Shown here one piece after another: positions 1 to 8,887 of a DNA stretch of 64,000 bases. The first letter of the stretch is position 1. Every line of letters starts with the position of its first letter. Made by a program: the position numbers and the translations under genes. Source of the stretch: Lachnoanaerobaculum gingivalis (lineage in GTDB: Bacteria > Bacillota > Clostridia > Lachnospirales > Lachnospiraceae); assembly GCF_003862475.1 (NCBI RefSeq), contig NZ_RRCO01000006.1, positions 165,938-229,937 of the forward strand, read 5' to 3'. The notes under the pieces are model-generated. The model was not told where the DNA came from, ran no database searches, and worked only from the letters and a program-made list of their open reading frames with translations.

Positions 1-461
1 TCATCATAACCTTCCACCATTCCGAGCACTGTCTGTGCATATGGTGCGGCAACATTCGGATCAACCAATCTCTGCCAGCTGTATACAAAATCATTAGCTG
101 TAAGAGCTGAACCGTCAGACCACTTTAAGCCGTCTCTTAAGTGGAATGTCCATGTAAGCTGATCATCACTTACTTCATACTTTTCGGCAAGTCCCGGTAC
201 CACTTTTCCGTCTTTGTCCATCTTTAAAAGATTGTCAAAAGCAAACAATATATAGTTTGCACCGTCTACGGCAGAGTTGAGTGCAGGGTCAATTGACTCT
301 ACATCAGGTCCGAGCTGAATTGTAAGTATCTTCTTACCGGCAGCTGTTTGTGTAGTATTGCCACTTTTTGTACCGTCACCGCCTGATTTTGAACCGCCAC
401 ATCCTGACAGGGCCATTGCACCGGCTATTGCCAATGCTGCAACAATAATTCTTTTTTTCAT
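1..461 (-). CDS. oppA: OppA-type oligopeptide-binding lipoprotein, third paralogue (partial)
   Basis: Extracellular solute-binding protein of the SBP_bac_5 family, the peptide-capturing lipoprotein of an Opp ABC transporter. The reading frame starts at the ATG at 461 behind a GGAGGAGGAA ribosome site and runs off the left edge, so only about 153 N-terminal residues are visible. These show a signal peptide with lipobox LSGC, then a Gly/Ser/Lys-rich linker and the family start (LTIQLGPDVESIDPALN, then ...LRDGLKWSDGS, LTANDFVYSWQR). It is closely similar to the two complete oppA copies to its right. It is separated from them by a terminator and has its own promoter, so it can be expressed independently. 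Family assignment is secure; peptide specificity is unknown. Confidence 0.93.
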   Translation of the reverse strand, partial: MKKRIIVAALAIAGAMALSGCGGSKSGGDGTKSGNTTQTAAGKKILTIQLGPDVESIDPALNSAVDGANYILFAFDNLLKMDKDGKVVPGLAEKYEVSDDQLTWTFHLRDGLKWSDGSALTANDFVYSWQRLVDPNVAAPYAQTVLGMVEGYD

Positions 462-503
462 TAATTCCTCCTCCATTTTTAACTTTATTCAATTATGTGA
501 ATA

Positions 504-532
504 AATATACCATACTTGAATATCTTTGTCTA
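504..532 (-). promoter_or_regulatory. Promoter of the third oppA copy
   Basis: On the minus strand TAGACA (527-532) and TATATT (504-509) are separated by 17 bases, with TGG immediately before the -10 (extended -10). It lies 43 bases upstream of the start codon at 461, and downstream of a terminator, so this oppA copy has an individual transcription start. Confidence 0.6.
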
Positions 533-616
533 CCCCTTTAAATTAAATAAATGATATCTTGACAATTTAAAATATTCAAAAATCAAATTTATACATCAAA
601 GATTATCAATATTTAT

Positions 617-648
617 ACAAAAAGAGCCGGACGTAAAATTCCGACTCT
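617..648 (-). terminator. Rho-independent terminator after the second oppA copy
   Basis: On the minus strand a 9-bp stem (arms 640-648 and 623-631, one G-U pair) with an 8-base loop is followed by a run of T. It lies 14 bases after the stop codon of the oppA at 662-2314. Confidence 0.75.
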
Positions 649-661
649 GAAATATAGTATA

Positions 662-2314
662 TTATTCTGCTATATCGGCATACTCAAAGTGCCAAATACC
701 GTCTGAAGTATAGAAGCTGTCTTTTATCTTATCGCTCTGAAGATATGTCTCATTTTGATACATCAGCGGAATAACCCCTGTATCTTTTAAGAGAAGTTCC
801 TCAGCCTGATGAAAATATCCGAATCTTGTCTTTGCATCAGACTCATTTGCAGCCTTATCAAGCAGTGCATCAAACTCAGGATTTTTGTATCTTGAGCTGT
901 TGTTTCCGTTTGAGCTGTATGCACACTCAAGAAGATTTGAAGGATCGTTGTAGTCCATTACCCATCCGTCTCTTGCTATCTGATAGTTTCCGGATCTTCT
1001 CTGCGGTATAAATGACTTCCACTCAACGATATTTACTTCAACATTTATTCCAAGCTCTTTCCAAGCCTGCTGTAAGTACTCTGCAACCTTCTTGTTGAGA
1101 CCTGCATCATTTGTTGTATATGACATAGCAGGAAGACCTGCTCCGTTCTCATGTCCTGCTTCCTTCAAAAGCTCCTTAGCCTTTGCAAGGTTTGCATCAA
1201 AATTGTCATTATCGTAGTATACAGACTTATCTGTGATATTGTCAGCCCATGCGCTTCCGTCCCAATCCACTACACCGTCAGGGATAAAGCCTGTTGCAGG
1301 TGAATTTATACCTGCAGTAATAGTATCCGCCATATACTTTCTGTCAAGTGCAAGTGAAAGTGCCTCTCTCACCTTAGGATCTTTAAACTCATCCAAATCA
1401 TTGTTGATATCGATATATGATATTCCAAGCTTAGGACTGGACTTATAATCCGGTCTCTTCTGCATTGTTGTTATCTCCTGTACCGGATAATCCTTAATCA
1501 TTAATGCATCTCCCGACTCATATGCGCTGAAAGCGGCATTCTGATCCTGCATAAGGAGACATTTAATACCGTCAAGCTTTATGGCATCCTTGTTCCAGTA
1601 ATTTTCATTCTTTGTAACCAACAAATAGCTTCCCTGCTTCCACTCTGTAAGCTTGAAAGGACCTGTAGAGATATATGTCTTAGGATCAAGACTCCATCCG
1701 TCAGGATTTGCCTCTACTACATCTTTCTTTACAGGTGAAAGTGATGCAAATGCCGCAAGTCTGTCAAAATAAGGTGCAGGATGTGACATATGAACTACCA
1801 AAGTCTTGTCATCCGGTGCCTCTACATTAAGCTTTGTGATATCAGGATCTATTGTAGGATTACCGTCCGCATCAGGCTTACCGATAGCCTCATCATACCC
1901 CTCTACCATTCCAAGTACAGTCTCTGCATATGGTGCGGCAACCTCGGGGTCAACCATTCTCTGCCAGCTATATACAAAGTCATTAGCTGTAAGTTTTGAA
2001 CCGTCTGACCACTTAAGCCCGTCTCTTAGATGGAAAGTCCAAGTAAGTCCGTCATCGCTTACTTCATATTTTTCAGCCAAGCTTGGGGCTATCTTGCCGT
2101 CCTTATCAAGTCTAAGCAAGTTGTCTGATATCATTGTGATATAGTTTGCACCGTCAGCTGACTGATTAAGTGCGGGGTCAATTGTTTCAACATCAGGTCC
2201 TTCCTCGATAGTAAGAATCTTTCCGCTCTTACTTGCGGATTTTGAACCTCCACATGCTGAAAGTGCTACTGCTGCAGCAATTGTCAGTGTAGCCAAAAAC
2301 AATCTTTTTCTCAT
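662..2314 (-). CDS. oppA: OppA-type oligopeptide-binding lipoprotein, second paralogue
   Basis: A 550-residue SBP_bac_5 lipoprotein that should capture peptides outside the membrane and deliver them to OppBC. A signal peptide with lipobox LSAC (Cys21) and a Ser/Lys-rich spacer precede the binding domain. Family signatures include LRDGLKWSDGS near residue 100, the segment YISTGPFKLTEWK near 216-228 and RSGNYQIARDGWVMDYNDP near 445. Length is typical of OppA (540-560). It follows the first oppA by only 29 bases, so the two are co-transcribed, and it ends at a terminator. Sequence is highly similar to its neighbour over the whole length, pointing to tandem duplication. Confidence 0.95.
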   Translation of the reverse strand: MRKRLFLATLTIAAAVALSACGGSKSASKSGKILTIEEGPDVETIDPALNQSADGANYITMISDNLLRLDKDGKIAPSLAEKYEVSDDGLTWTFHLRDGLKWSDGSKLTANDFVYSWQRMVDPEVAAPYAETVLGMVEGYDEAIGKPDADGNPTIDPDITKLNVEAPDDKTLVVHMSHPAPYFDRLAAFASLSPVKKDVVEANPDGWSLDPKTYISTGPFKLTEWKQGSYLLVTKNENYWNKDAIKLDGIKCLLMQDQNAAFSAYESGDALMIKDYPVQEITTMQKRPDYKSSPKLGISYIDINNDLDEFKDPKVREALSLALDRKYMADTITAGINSPATGFIPDGVVDWDGSAWADNITDKSVYYDNDNFDANLAKAKELLKEAGHENGAGLPAMSYTTNDAGLNKKVAEYLQQAWKELGINVEVNIVEWKSFIPQRRSGNYQIARDGWVMDYNDPSNLLECAYSSNGNNSSRYKNPEFDALLDKAANESDAKTRFGYFHQAEELLLKDTGVIPLMYQNETYLQSDKIKDSFYTSDGIWHFEYADIAE

Positions 2315-2343
2315 AATTCTTCTCCTAAAATTCTAATAATTTT

Positions 2344-4005
2344 TTATTCTGCAATATCGGCATACTCAAAGTGATAGATACCGTCAGCTGTATGATAGCT
2401 GTCTTTTACCTTATCGCTCTGAAGATACATCTCATTGTAGTAAAGAAGCGGTGTTACACCCATATCTCTCATAAGCATCTCCTCGGCCTGATGGAAATAT
2501 CCGAATCTTGTCTGTGGATCCACCTCTTTAGCGGCTTTCTCTAAGAGTGCATCATACTCAGGATTTGAATACTTTGAGCTGTTGTTTCCGTTTCCTGTCT
2601 GTGTAAGCTGAAGGATATTTGAAGGATCGTTGTAATCCATTACCCAACCGTCTCTTGCTATCTGATAGTTTCCGGATCTTCTCTGTGGTGTAAATGACTT
2701 CCACTCAACTATATTAACTTCTACATTAACTCCAAGCTCTTTCCATGCCTGCTGTAAATACTCTGCAATCTTCTTGTGATAAGCCGAATCATTTGTTGAG
2801 TATGTAAGTGTAGGAAGTCCTTCACCGTTCGGATGTCCCGCCTCGGCCAAAAGCTCTTTAGCCTTTGCAAGGTTACCTGCGAAGTCGTCAACATTTATAT
2901 ATACTGAAGGATCTGTAATATTATCTGCCCAAAGCGAGCCGTCCCAGTCTGATGTACCGGCACTTACAAATCCGCTTGCAGGAGTATATGTACCTGCTGT
3001 AATAGTCTCTGAGATATACTTTCTGTCAAGTGCAAGTGAAAGCGCCTGACGAACTCTTGCATCCTTGAACTCATCCAATGTGTTGTTCAAGTCGATGAAA
3101 TATGTTCCAAGCTGTGGATCAAGGTGATAGTCAGATCTCTTTTGCAATGTTGTGATTTCCTGTGTAGGAATATCCTTAATCATTAAAGCATCTCCCGACT
3201 CATATGCACTGAATGCGGCATTTTGATCCTGCATAAGAAGACATTTGATACCGTCAAGCTTTACGGCATCCTTGTTCCAGTAATTCTCATTTTTCTCAAG
3301 CATTAAATAGCTGCCTGATTTCCACTCTGTAAGCTTGAACGGACCTGTTGATATATATGTCTTAGGATCAAGTGTCCATCCGTCAGGATTTGCATCTACT
3401 ACATCCTTCTTTACAGGTGAAAGTGCGGCAAATGTTGCAAGCTTGTCAAAATAAGGTGTAGGTGATGACATATGAACTACCAAAGTCTTGTCATCGGTTG
3501 CCTCAACACCAAGTTTTGTAACATCAGGATCTATTGTAGGATTACCGTCGGCATCAGGTAAACCTATAGCCTCCTCATAACCTTCCAACATTCCTAGAGT
3601 TATCTCCGCATATGGTGCGGCAACCTCAGGGTCGATCATTCTCTGCCAGCTGTATACGAAGTCATTAGCTGTAAGATCCGAACCGTCCGACCACTTTAAT
3701 CCGTCTCTTAAGTGGAATGTCCATGTAAGTCCGTCATCGCTTACTTCATATTTTTCAGCCAAACTTGGAGCAACTTTTCCTTCCTTGTCAACTCTTAACA
3801 AGTTGTCAAAAAGATATGTGAGATAGTTTGCTCCGTCATTTGTTGTATTGAGTGCAGGGTCAATTGATTCCACTTCCGGTCCCAATTCGATAGTAAGAAT
3901 CTTGCCTCCCGCCTTTGTAGCCGACTTTGATCCGCCACCGCCGCAACCTGCAAGTACAAGTGCACCGGTAAGAACCAATGTAGCTAAAACCAATTGTTTC
4001 TTCAT
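2344..4005 (-). CDS. oppA: OppA-type oligopeptide-binding lipoprotein, first paralogue
   Basis: A 553-residue SBP_bac_5 solute-binding lipoprotein. Signal peptide ends at lipobox LAGC (Cys20), followed by a GGGGSKSATKAGG linker. The same landmark segments occur as in the copy downstream (LRDGLKWSDGS, YISTGPFKLTEWKSGS, SGNYQIARDGWVMDYNDP). It is the binding protein nearest to the permease and ATPase genes, 44 bases after oppF, in the same direction, so it is probably the main partner of the OppBCDF complex. The differences from the second copy cluster in short ligand-side segments, consistent with different peptide preferences (inference). Confidence 0.95.
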   Translation of the reverse strand: MKKQLVLATLVLTGALVLAGCGGGGSKSATKAGGKILTIELGPEVESIDPALNTTNDGANYLTYLFDNLLRVDKEGKVAPSLAEKYEVSDDGLTWTFHLRDGLKWSDGSDLTANDFVYSWQRMIDPEVAAPYAEITLGMLEGYEEAIGLPDADGNPTIDPDVTKLGVEATDDKTLVVHMSSPTPYFDKLATFAALSPVKKDVVDANPDGWTLDPKTYISTGPFKLTEWKSGSYLMLEKNENYWNKDAVKLDGIKCLLMQDQNAAFSAYESGDALMIKDIPTQEITTLQKRSDYHLDPQLGTYFIDLNNTLDEFKDARVRQALSLALDRKYISETITAGTYTPASGFVSAGTSDWDGSLWADNITDPSVYINVDDFAGNLAKAKELLAEAGHPNGEGLPTLTYSTNDSAYHKKIAEYLQQAWKELGVNVEVNIVEWKSFTPQRRSGNYQIARDGWVMDYNDPSNILQLTQTGNGNNSSKYSNPEYDALLEKAAKEVDPQTRFGYFHQAEEMLMRDMGVTPLLYYNEMYLQSDKVKDSYHTADGIYHFEYADIAE

Positions 4006-4049
4006 AAATCCTCCTAAATATTTTTATCAAAACCAACAGGTTCTAATTT

Positions 4050-5102
4050 CTAGTTTATCCTCTCAATATTGTGGCAGGCTACAAAATGTCCCTTTTCCAC
4101 TTCTCTCCACTTCGGAACTTCCATTGCACACTGCTCTGTAGCATATTTACATCTGGTTCTGAAATGGCATCCGCTTGGCGGATTAAGAGGTGAAGGTACT
4201 TCTCCCTCAAGTACAATTCTCGATCTTTCTCTTGATACCCTAGGATCTGCTACAGGTATCGCGGAGATAAGACTCTTTGTATATGGATGAAGCGGTCTGA
4301 ATATAATCTCTCCGGACTCTGAAAGCTCGACCATTCTTCCAAGATACATAACACCTATTCTGTTACTTATATGATTTACAATAGAAAGGTCATGGGCGAT
4401 AAACAGATAGGTAAGCCCTCTTTCCTTTTGTAAATCCTCAAACATATTTACAACCTGAGCCTGAATGGAAACGTCAAGTGCGGATACAGGCTCATCGGCA
4501 ACGATAAAGTCCGGATCTACTACAAGCGCTCTTGCAATACCTACTCTTTGTCTCTGTCCTCCTGAGAACTCGTGGGGATATCTGTTGGCGTGCTCGGAGT
4601 TAAGACCTACTGTCTTTAAAACCTCAATAATTTTATCATGTCTGTCCTGTTTTGAAGCCGCAATCTTATTGATATCGATAGCCTCACCGATAATATCTCC
4701 GACCGTCATTCTAGGGTCAAGTGATGCGTAAGGATCCTGGAAAACTATCTGAAGTTTTTTTCTGTAAGGATACATATTTACCGCTGTCTTTTTTCCAAGC
4801 TTAGGTACACCGTTTTCGATGATATCGTTACCGTTCTCATCTACAAGAGGTACTTTTCCGCTGTCAAAAAGCACTTGGTCTTTGTATATTATTCTTCCGT
4901 CTGTAGGCTCATAGAGTCTAAGTAAAGATCTACCCGTTGTGGTTTTACCGCAACCCGACTCTCCTACAAGTCCCAGAGTTTCTCCCTTTTCAATGTGGAA
5001 AGAAACATCATCCACAGCTCTTACATATTTTTTATTTTTACCAAAACCTCCAACAGGGAAGAATTGTTGTAAATGTTCAACTCTAATTATTTTTTCAGAC
5101 AT
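4050..5102 (-). CDS. oppF: Oligopeptide ABC transporter ATPase OppF
   Basis: One of the two cytoplasmic ATPases that power peptide import. Walker A GESGCGKTT at residues 47-55, Q-loop QIVFQDPYASLDPR, ABC signature SGGQRQR near residue 182 and Walker B FIVADEP about 20 residues on. The C-terminal oligo_HPY extension with PPSGCHFRTRC and a Cys-rich tail is typical of Opp/Dpp ATPases and distinguishes it from other ABC ATPases; this extension carries an Fe-S-like Cys pattern in the family. A roughly 30-residue insertion between Walker A and the Q-loop (around LVDENGNDI) is longer than in E. coli OppF. Its start overlaps the end of oppD by 16 bases, indicating translational coupling. Confidence 0.95.
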   Translation of the reverse strand: MSEKIIRVEHLQQFFPVGGFGKNKKYVRAVDDVSFHIEKGETLGLVGESGCGKTTTGRSLLRLYEPTDGRIIYKDQVLFDSGKVPLVDENGNDIIENGVPKLGKKTAVNMYPYRKKLQIVFQDPYASLDPRMTVGDIIGEAIDINKIAASKQDRHDKIIEVLKTVGLNSEHANRYPHEFSGGQRQRVGIARALVVDPDFIVADEPVSALDVSIQAQVVNMFEDLQKERGLTYLFIAHDLSIVNHISNRIGVMYLGRMVELSESGEIIFRPLHPYTKSLISAIPVADPRVSRERSRIVLEGEVPSPLNPPSGCHFRTRCKYATEQCAMEVPKWREVEKGHFVACHNIERIN

Positions 5103-6103
5103 ACTGATTCTCCCTCTGTATTATTATCTTCTTCCAACTCATTTAACCAACACTGTGAATAATGAGTTTCACTGAAATCCTTAACCGGCGGCATTTCTCT
5201 TAAGCATATCTTCATACATGAATCACATCTGGAAGCAAAAGGACAACCCTTCGGTGGATTAAGCATATCCACCGGTGTACCTTCGATAGGTACAAGTCTT
5301 TCATAATCGGCCTCATACATCTTAGGAATACTCTTTAAAAGTCCCTTTGTATATTCATGCTTAGGGTTGTAAAAAATCTCGTCTGTAAGACCGCTCTCTA
5401 TAATTTTTCCCGCATACATAACCGCTATTCTGTCACAGATATTTGCAACTACACCAAGGTCATGTGTAATCATAATAATTGCCATACCAAGCTTATTTTT
5501 AAGCTCAATCATAAGCTCTATAATCTGTGCCTGAATAGTAACGTCAAGCGCCGTTGTAGGCTCATCCGCAATCAAAAGCTTAGGCTCGCAGGCAAGCGCC
5601 ATCGCAATCATAACTCTCTGTCTCATACCTCCGGAGAGCTCATGAGGATATTGCTTAAGTCTCTTATCAGGCTCGTTTATACCTACCAAAGTAAGAAGCT
5701 CTCTTGCTCTCTCCCTTGCCTCTTTTTTATTCTTATCTGTATGCAGAAGTATAACTTCCATTATCTGGTTTCCGATAGTATATACCGGGTTCAAGCTTGT
5801 CATAGGATCCTGGAAAATGATTGAAACTTCATTTCCACGGATTTTTCTCATTTCTTTTTCACTCATTTCATTGATATGATATCCGTTGAAGTATAAATCT
5901 CCACCTATGATCTTTCCCGGATTTGCTATAAGCCCCATAAGAGAATAGCTTGTAACACTCTTTCCGGAGCCTGACTCTCCTACTACTCCCAGCACTTCTC
6001 CTTCGTTTACATAGAAGGAAACATCATCTAAGGCTTTCACCTCTCCTGCCGGAGTAAAGAAGGAAAGTCTCTCATGTTCTATATCTACAAGATGTTTACT
6101 CAT
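5087..6103 (-). CDS. oppD: Oligopeptide ABC transporter ATPase OppD
   Basis: The second ATPase of the Opp importer, 338 residues. Walker A GESGSGKS at 42-49, QDPMTSLNP in the Q-loop region, signature LSGGMRQR, Walker B LLIADEPTTALD, and the C-terminal oligo_HPY domain with NPPKGCPFASRCDSC. The pattern SGGMRQR versus SGGQRQR in the neighbour is the usual OppD/OppF difference. It lies 12 bases after oppC and overlaps oppF, in a single operon. Confidence 0.95.
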   Translation of the reverse strand: MSKHLVDIEHERLSFFTPAGEVKALDDVSFYVNEGEVLGVVGESGSGKSVTSYSLMGLIANPGKIIGGDLYFNGYHINEMSEKEMRKIRGNEVSIIFQDPMTSLNPVYTIGNQIMEVILLHTDKNKKEARERARELLTLVGINEPDKRLKQYPHELSGGMRQRVMIAMALACEPKLLIADEPTTALDVTIQAQIIELMIELKNKLGMAIIMITHDLGVVANICDRIAVMYAGKIIESGLTDEIFYNPKHEYTKGLLKSIPKMYEADYERLVPIEGTPVDMLNPPKGCPFASRCDSCMKICLREMPPVKDFSETHYSQCWLNELEEDNNTEGESVCLKK

Positions 6104-6115
6104 AATTACCTTCCT

Positions 6116-7180
6116 TTAATTCTTTAGCTTAGGGTCAAATGCATCACGGAGTCCGTCTCCCAAAAGGTTAAGACTAAGTATTATCAAACTGATAAGTATT
6201 GCCGGTGCGAACAGAAGATGTGGATATGACTGCAATCCCGTTATGGCATCGGAAGCAAGTGAACCGAGAGACGGCATAGGAACAGCCACACCAAGTCCCA
6301 AAAATGACAAATAACTTTCTGTAAATATAGCAGAAGGTATTTGCAATGTAGTTGTAACAATCAATGTACCGATAGTATTTGTAAGCAAGTGCTTTCTGAT
6401 AATCTGACCGCTCTTTGCACCAAGTGCTCTTGCAGCTGTAACATACTCCTGCTCTTTTAATACAAGTATCTGTCCACGGACAATTCTTGCCATACCTACC
6501 CAGTAAAGAAGGGCAAAAACTATAAATATACTTATAAGGTTTATACCTAGAACATTGATCCATCCGAATCCCGGTGCGGACGCCAAAAGCTTCATCGGCT
6601 TCTTAAGCGCAAATGTAAGAAGTATTATAAGTAATATATCAGGAACTGTATATATTATATCTACAATTCTCATCATTATAAGGTCAACCCATCCGCCGGT
6701 AAATGCCGCAACGGAACCGTAAATCGAACCGATTATAAGCACGATAAATGATGCCAAAAGTCCTACTATAAGTGATATTCTGGCTCCCATCATTACTCTT
6801 ATGGCATAGTCTCTTCCAAGACTGTCGGTTCCGAGTATATGTGGAAATACCTTTTCTCCTGCGGCAATTCTTGCAAGTTCTCCTGCAGAATACTGCATAG
6901 GCATAAGTCTCTCACTACCCTTTAACTGTATTGCGTAGTTATATGGGTAAAATATCGGCACTATAAATGCAAGTATCAATATGACAAAAAATACTGTCAA
7001 AGATGCAAGTGCCACTTTATTCTTTAAAAGTCTTCGAAATCCGTCCTGCCAGAAGCTGACACTCTGACGCATCACTACCAGACTTTCTTTTTCTTCTTTG
7101 CTGGCGGGCAAAAAATCTTCAGGCGATAAATTTAAATGCCCTGAAATAATATGTTTGCTCATTATATATAGGGATGTCAC
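6116..7180 (-). CDS. oppC: Oligopeptide ABC transporter permease OppC
   Basis: Integral membrane permease with about six transmembrane segments and the cytoplasmic EAA loop (AARALGAKSGQIIRKHLLTN) that contacts the ATPases. An N-terminal cytoplasmic tail of about 70 residues precedes TM1 (VALASLTVFFVILILAFIV), as in other OppC proteins. The listed start is GTG at 7180; an ATG at 7162 (protein starting MSKHIIS) is an alternative. The clear AAAGGAG site lies 20 bases from the GTG, and a 7-bp hairpin at 7176-7194 lies in between and includes the GTG, so the true start is uncertain. It is 37 bases after oppB. Confidence 0.92.
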   Translation of the reverse strand: MTSLYIMSKHIISGHLNLSPEDFLPASKEEKESLVVMRQSVSFWQDGFRRLLKNKVALASLTVFFVILILAFIVPIFYPYNYAIQLKGSERLMPMQYSAGELARIAAGEKVFPHILGTDSLGRDYAIRVMMGARISLIVGLLASFIVLIIGSIYGSVAAFTGGWVDLIMMRIVDIIYTVPDILLIILLTFALKKPMKLLASAPGFGWINVLGINLISIFIVFALLYWVGMARIVRGQILVLKEQEYVTAARALGAKSGQIIRKHLLTNTIGTLIVTTTLQIPSAIFTESYLSFLGLGVAVPMPSLGSLASDAITGLQSYPHLLFAPAILISLIILSLNLLGDGLRDAFDPKLKN

Positions 7181-7217
7181 AAAATACTTGTGACAACCTT
7201 CTCCTTTCTTATAGGCT

Positions 7218-8135
7218 TTACTTAAGTTTTATTCTAGGATCTACGATAGTATATGCAATATCTACCACTACGTTCATAAAAATAATAAGAGTTGCCAGGA
7301 ATATGGTGGTTCCCATGATAACTGTATAGTCCTGATTTATAACAGAACTTACAAATTCACCTCCAAGTCCCGGAATGGTGAATATCTTCTCTACAACAAA
7401 GCTTCCTACAAGTGTATACGCTACAAGCGGACCCATATATGTAATGATAGGCAAAATAGCATTTCTGAGTGCATGCTTAAACAAAATAACATTCTCTGAA
7501 AGACCCTTTGCTCTTGCTGTTCTCATATAGTCCTGTCCAAGTACGTCAAGCATTGAAGATCTCATCTGTCTTGCAATATAAGCTGTAGGATAAAACGAAA
7601 GTGCCAGTACCGGCATGATGTAGTTTAACGGTGATGTAAGACCATATGTAGGCAAAAGTTCAAGCTTTACGCCTAAAAAGTACATTAGAATAGTACAAAC
7701 AACGAAACTCGGTACCGCTATTCCCAAAGTTGCAAACATTATAATAAGTCTGTCAAGTACCTTTCCTCTGTTAAGTGCGGCAATGGAACCCAAAGGCACT
7801 CCGAATATTAATGCAAGGACTATAGATATTCCACCTACTCTGGCAGAAACAGGAAATTTTGTGGATATTATCTGAGCTACATCTCTTCCCCTTTGCTTTA
7901 TACTTATTCCAAAATCACCTTTCAATGCATTTTTAAAATAATTGATATACTGCACTGTAATAGGCTTATCAAGGCCATATTTTACCTCCAATGCTTTTTG
8001 AGCCGCTTTTGAAATTGACTTATCCGCAGCGAAAGGTCCACCCGGAACTTGCTGCATCAGGAAAAAAGTCAAGGTTGATACGATGAATATTGTTGCTATT
8101 CCGAATATCAACCTTTTGATAATATACTTTAACAC
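7218..8135 (-). CDS. oppB: Oligopeptide ABC transporter permease OppB
   Basis: First gene of the opp operon, a 305-residue BPD_transp_1 permease. TM1 is IIKRLIFGIATIFIVSTLTFF, followed by the OppB-typical QQVPGGPF segment, and the EAA loop is RTARAKGLSENVILFKHALRN. Conserved C-terminal segment YTIVDPRIKLK is a family hallmark. Together with OppC it forms the membrane channel for peptides. Transcription most likely starts at a strong promoter about 150 bases upstream. Confidence 0.95.
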   Translation of the reverse strand: MLKYIIKRLIFGIATIFIVSTLTFFLMQQVPGGPFAADKSISKAAQKALEVKYGLDKPITVQYINYFKNALKGDFGISIKQRGRDVAQIISTKFPVSARVGGISIVLALIFGVPLGSIAALNRGKVLDRLIIMFATLGIAVPSFVVCTILMYFLGVKLELLPTYGLTSPLNYIMPVLALSFYPTAYIARQMRSSMLDVLGQDYMRTARAKGLSENVILFKHALRNAILPIITYMGPLVAYTLVGSFVVEKIFTIPGLGGEFVSSVINQDYTVIMGTTIFLATLIIFMNVVVDIAYTIVDPRIKLK

Positions 8136-8239
8136 GATTTCCTCTCCTTTACTTTTTATTTTTTCTATAAGTTATTAAAGTATTTTGCCAATATTTTATG
8201 CTTTTAGATATTTTCACATAGAAATAAAAGCTTGTACAA

Positions 8240-8278
8240 AAAATAGTAGGCAAGCACCGTTGCTAAATATTGCCTACT
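8240..8278 (-). terminator. Terminator-like hairpin at the very start of the opp transcript
   Basis: On the minus strand, arms AGTAGGCAA (8270-8278) and TTGCCTACT (8245-8253) pair perfectly over 9 bp around a 16-base loop and are followed by TATTTTTTG. The structure starts about three bases after the predicted start site (about 8281) of the promoter at 8288-8316 and lies about 105 bases before oppB. No minus-strand gene lies upstream, so it cannot be a terminator for an upstream gene. It may be an attenuator, a source of a very short RNA, or a 5' stabilising stem. Confidence 0.65.
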
Positions 8279-8287
8279 TCCTGCACA

Positions 8288-8316
8288 ATTATACACTATT
8301 CTACTATCTTTTTCAA
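8288..8316 (-). promoter_or_regulatory. Promoter of the opp operon
   Basis: Near-consensus sigma-A promoter on the minus strand: TTGAAA (8311-8316), 17-base spacer, TATAAT (8288-8293). Predicted start about 8281. The 8136-8573 intergenic stretch otherwise holds AT-rich sequence, the hairpin just downstream and the V-ATPase promoter region on the opposite strand. Confidence 0.8.
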
Positions 8317-8517
8317 GACTCTGTTCGTATAGCGTGCACTTATGTTTGTCGATAAAATACATGATATTTTTTTTGTAATTTTAGCTTTATATTTCTTTAT
8401 ATTTTTTTATCTTCTTTATGCAATATATCCCTTTACTTTTTTCAAAAAAGGTATATGATATTTAGACAAATGTGTTTCTTCCTATTAAATGTACCACATA
8501 AGTAGACTGAAATATAT

Positions 8518-8545
8518 TTGAGTGGTTTGCCTTACATGGTATATC
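8518..8545 (+). promoter_or_regulatory. Possible promoter of the V-ATPase operon
   Basis: TTGAGT (8518-8523) and TATATC (8540-8545) with a 16-base spacer, about 29 bases before the first V-ATPase start codon and its AAGGAGG site. Matches are moderate; a second candidate overlaps it but would leave almost no leader. Confidence 0.4.
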
Positions 8546-8573
8546 ACATAATACTATTTACTAAGGAGGTTTT

Positions 8574-8885
8574 ATGGATGATATAATAAGCAGGCTTTCT
8601 GAAATAGAAGACTCATCTCAAGCTTACGTTGATGATGCCGTTCAAAAGAAAAAGGAAATCGCTGCTGAGATTAACGCCAGGAAAGAGCTTTGGAAGCAAG
8701 ATCTTGATGCTAAGACAAAGGCAAGAATTGCCGAGTTGCAGAAATCTATGAATTTGTCTAAAGAAAAAAAGATTTCAGAACTCAAACAACAGTCTGAGAA
8801 GGCCTTTAGGAATCTGCAAGACATGTATGACACTCACCATGATAAATATGTGGATATGCTATTCTCAAATATGATTAAGGAGTAG
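8574..8885 (+). CDS. V-type ATPase G/H-like peripheral stalk subunit
   Basis: A 103-residue, highly charged, almost fully helical protein (AYVDDAVQKKKEIAAEIN, then many Lys/Glu/Ala heptad-like stretches), as expected for the coiled-coil stalk subunit called G or H in bacterial V/A-type ATPases, which pairs with subunit E to form the peripheral stalk. Assignment rests on size, coiled-coil composition and position as the first gene of the operon; sequence conservation in this family is low. ATG follows AAGGAGG at optimal spacing, and the next gene starts 2 bases after its stop. Confidence 0.8.
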   Translation: MDDIISRLSEIEDSSQAYVDDAVQKKKEIAAEINARKELWKQDLDAKTKARIAELQKSMNLSKEKKISELKQQSEKAFRNLQDMYDTHHDKYVDMLFSNMIKE

Positions 8886-8887
8886 CC

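Noticed and set aside
8136..8573. T-box or other amino-acid riboswitch in the opp leader
   Set aside because: The hairpin region lacks the T-box antiterminator consensus and a specifier stem; the predicted transcript before it is only a few bases.
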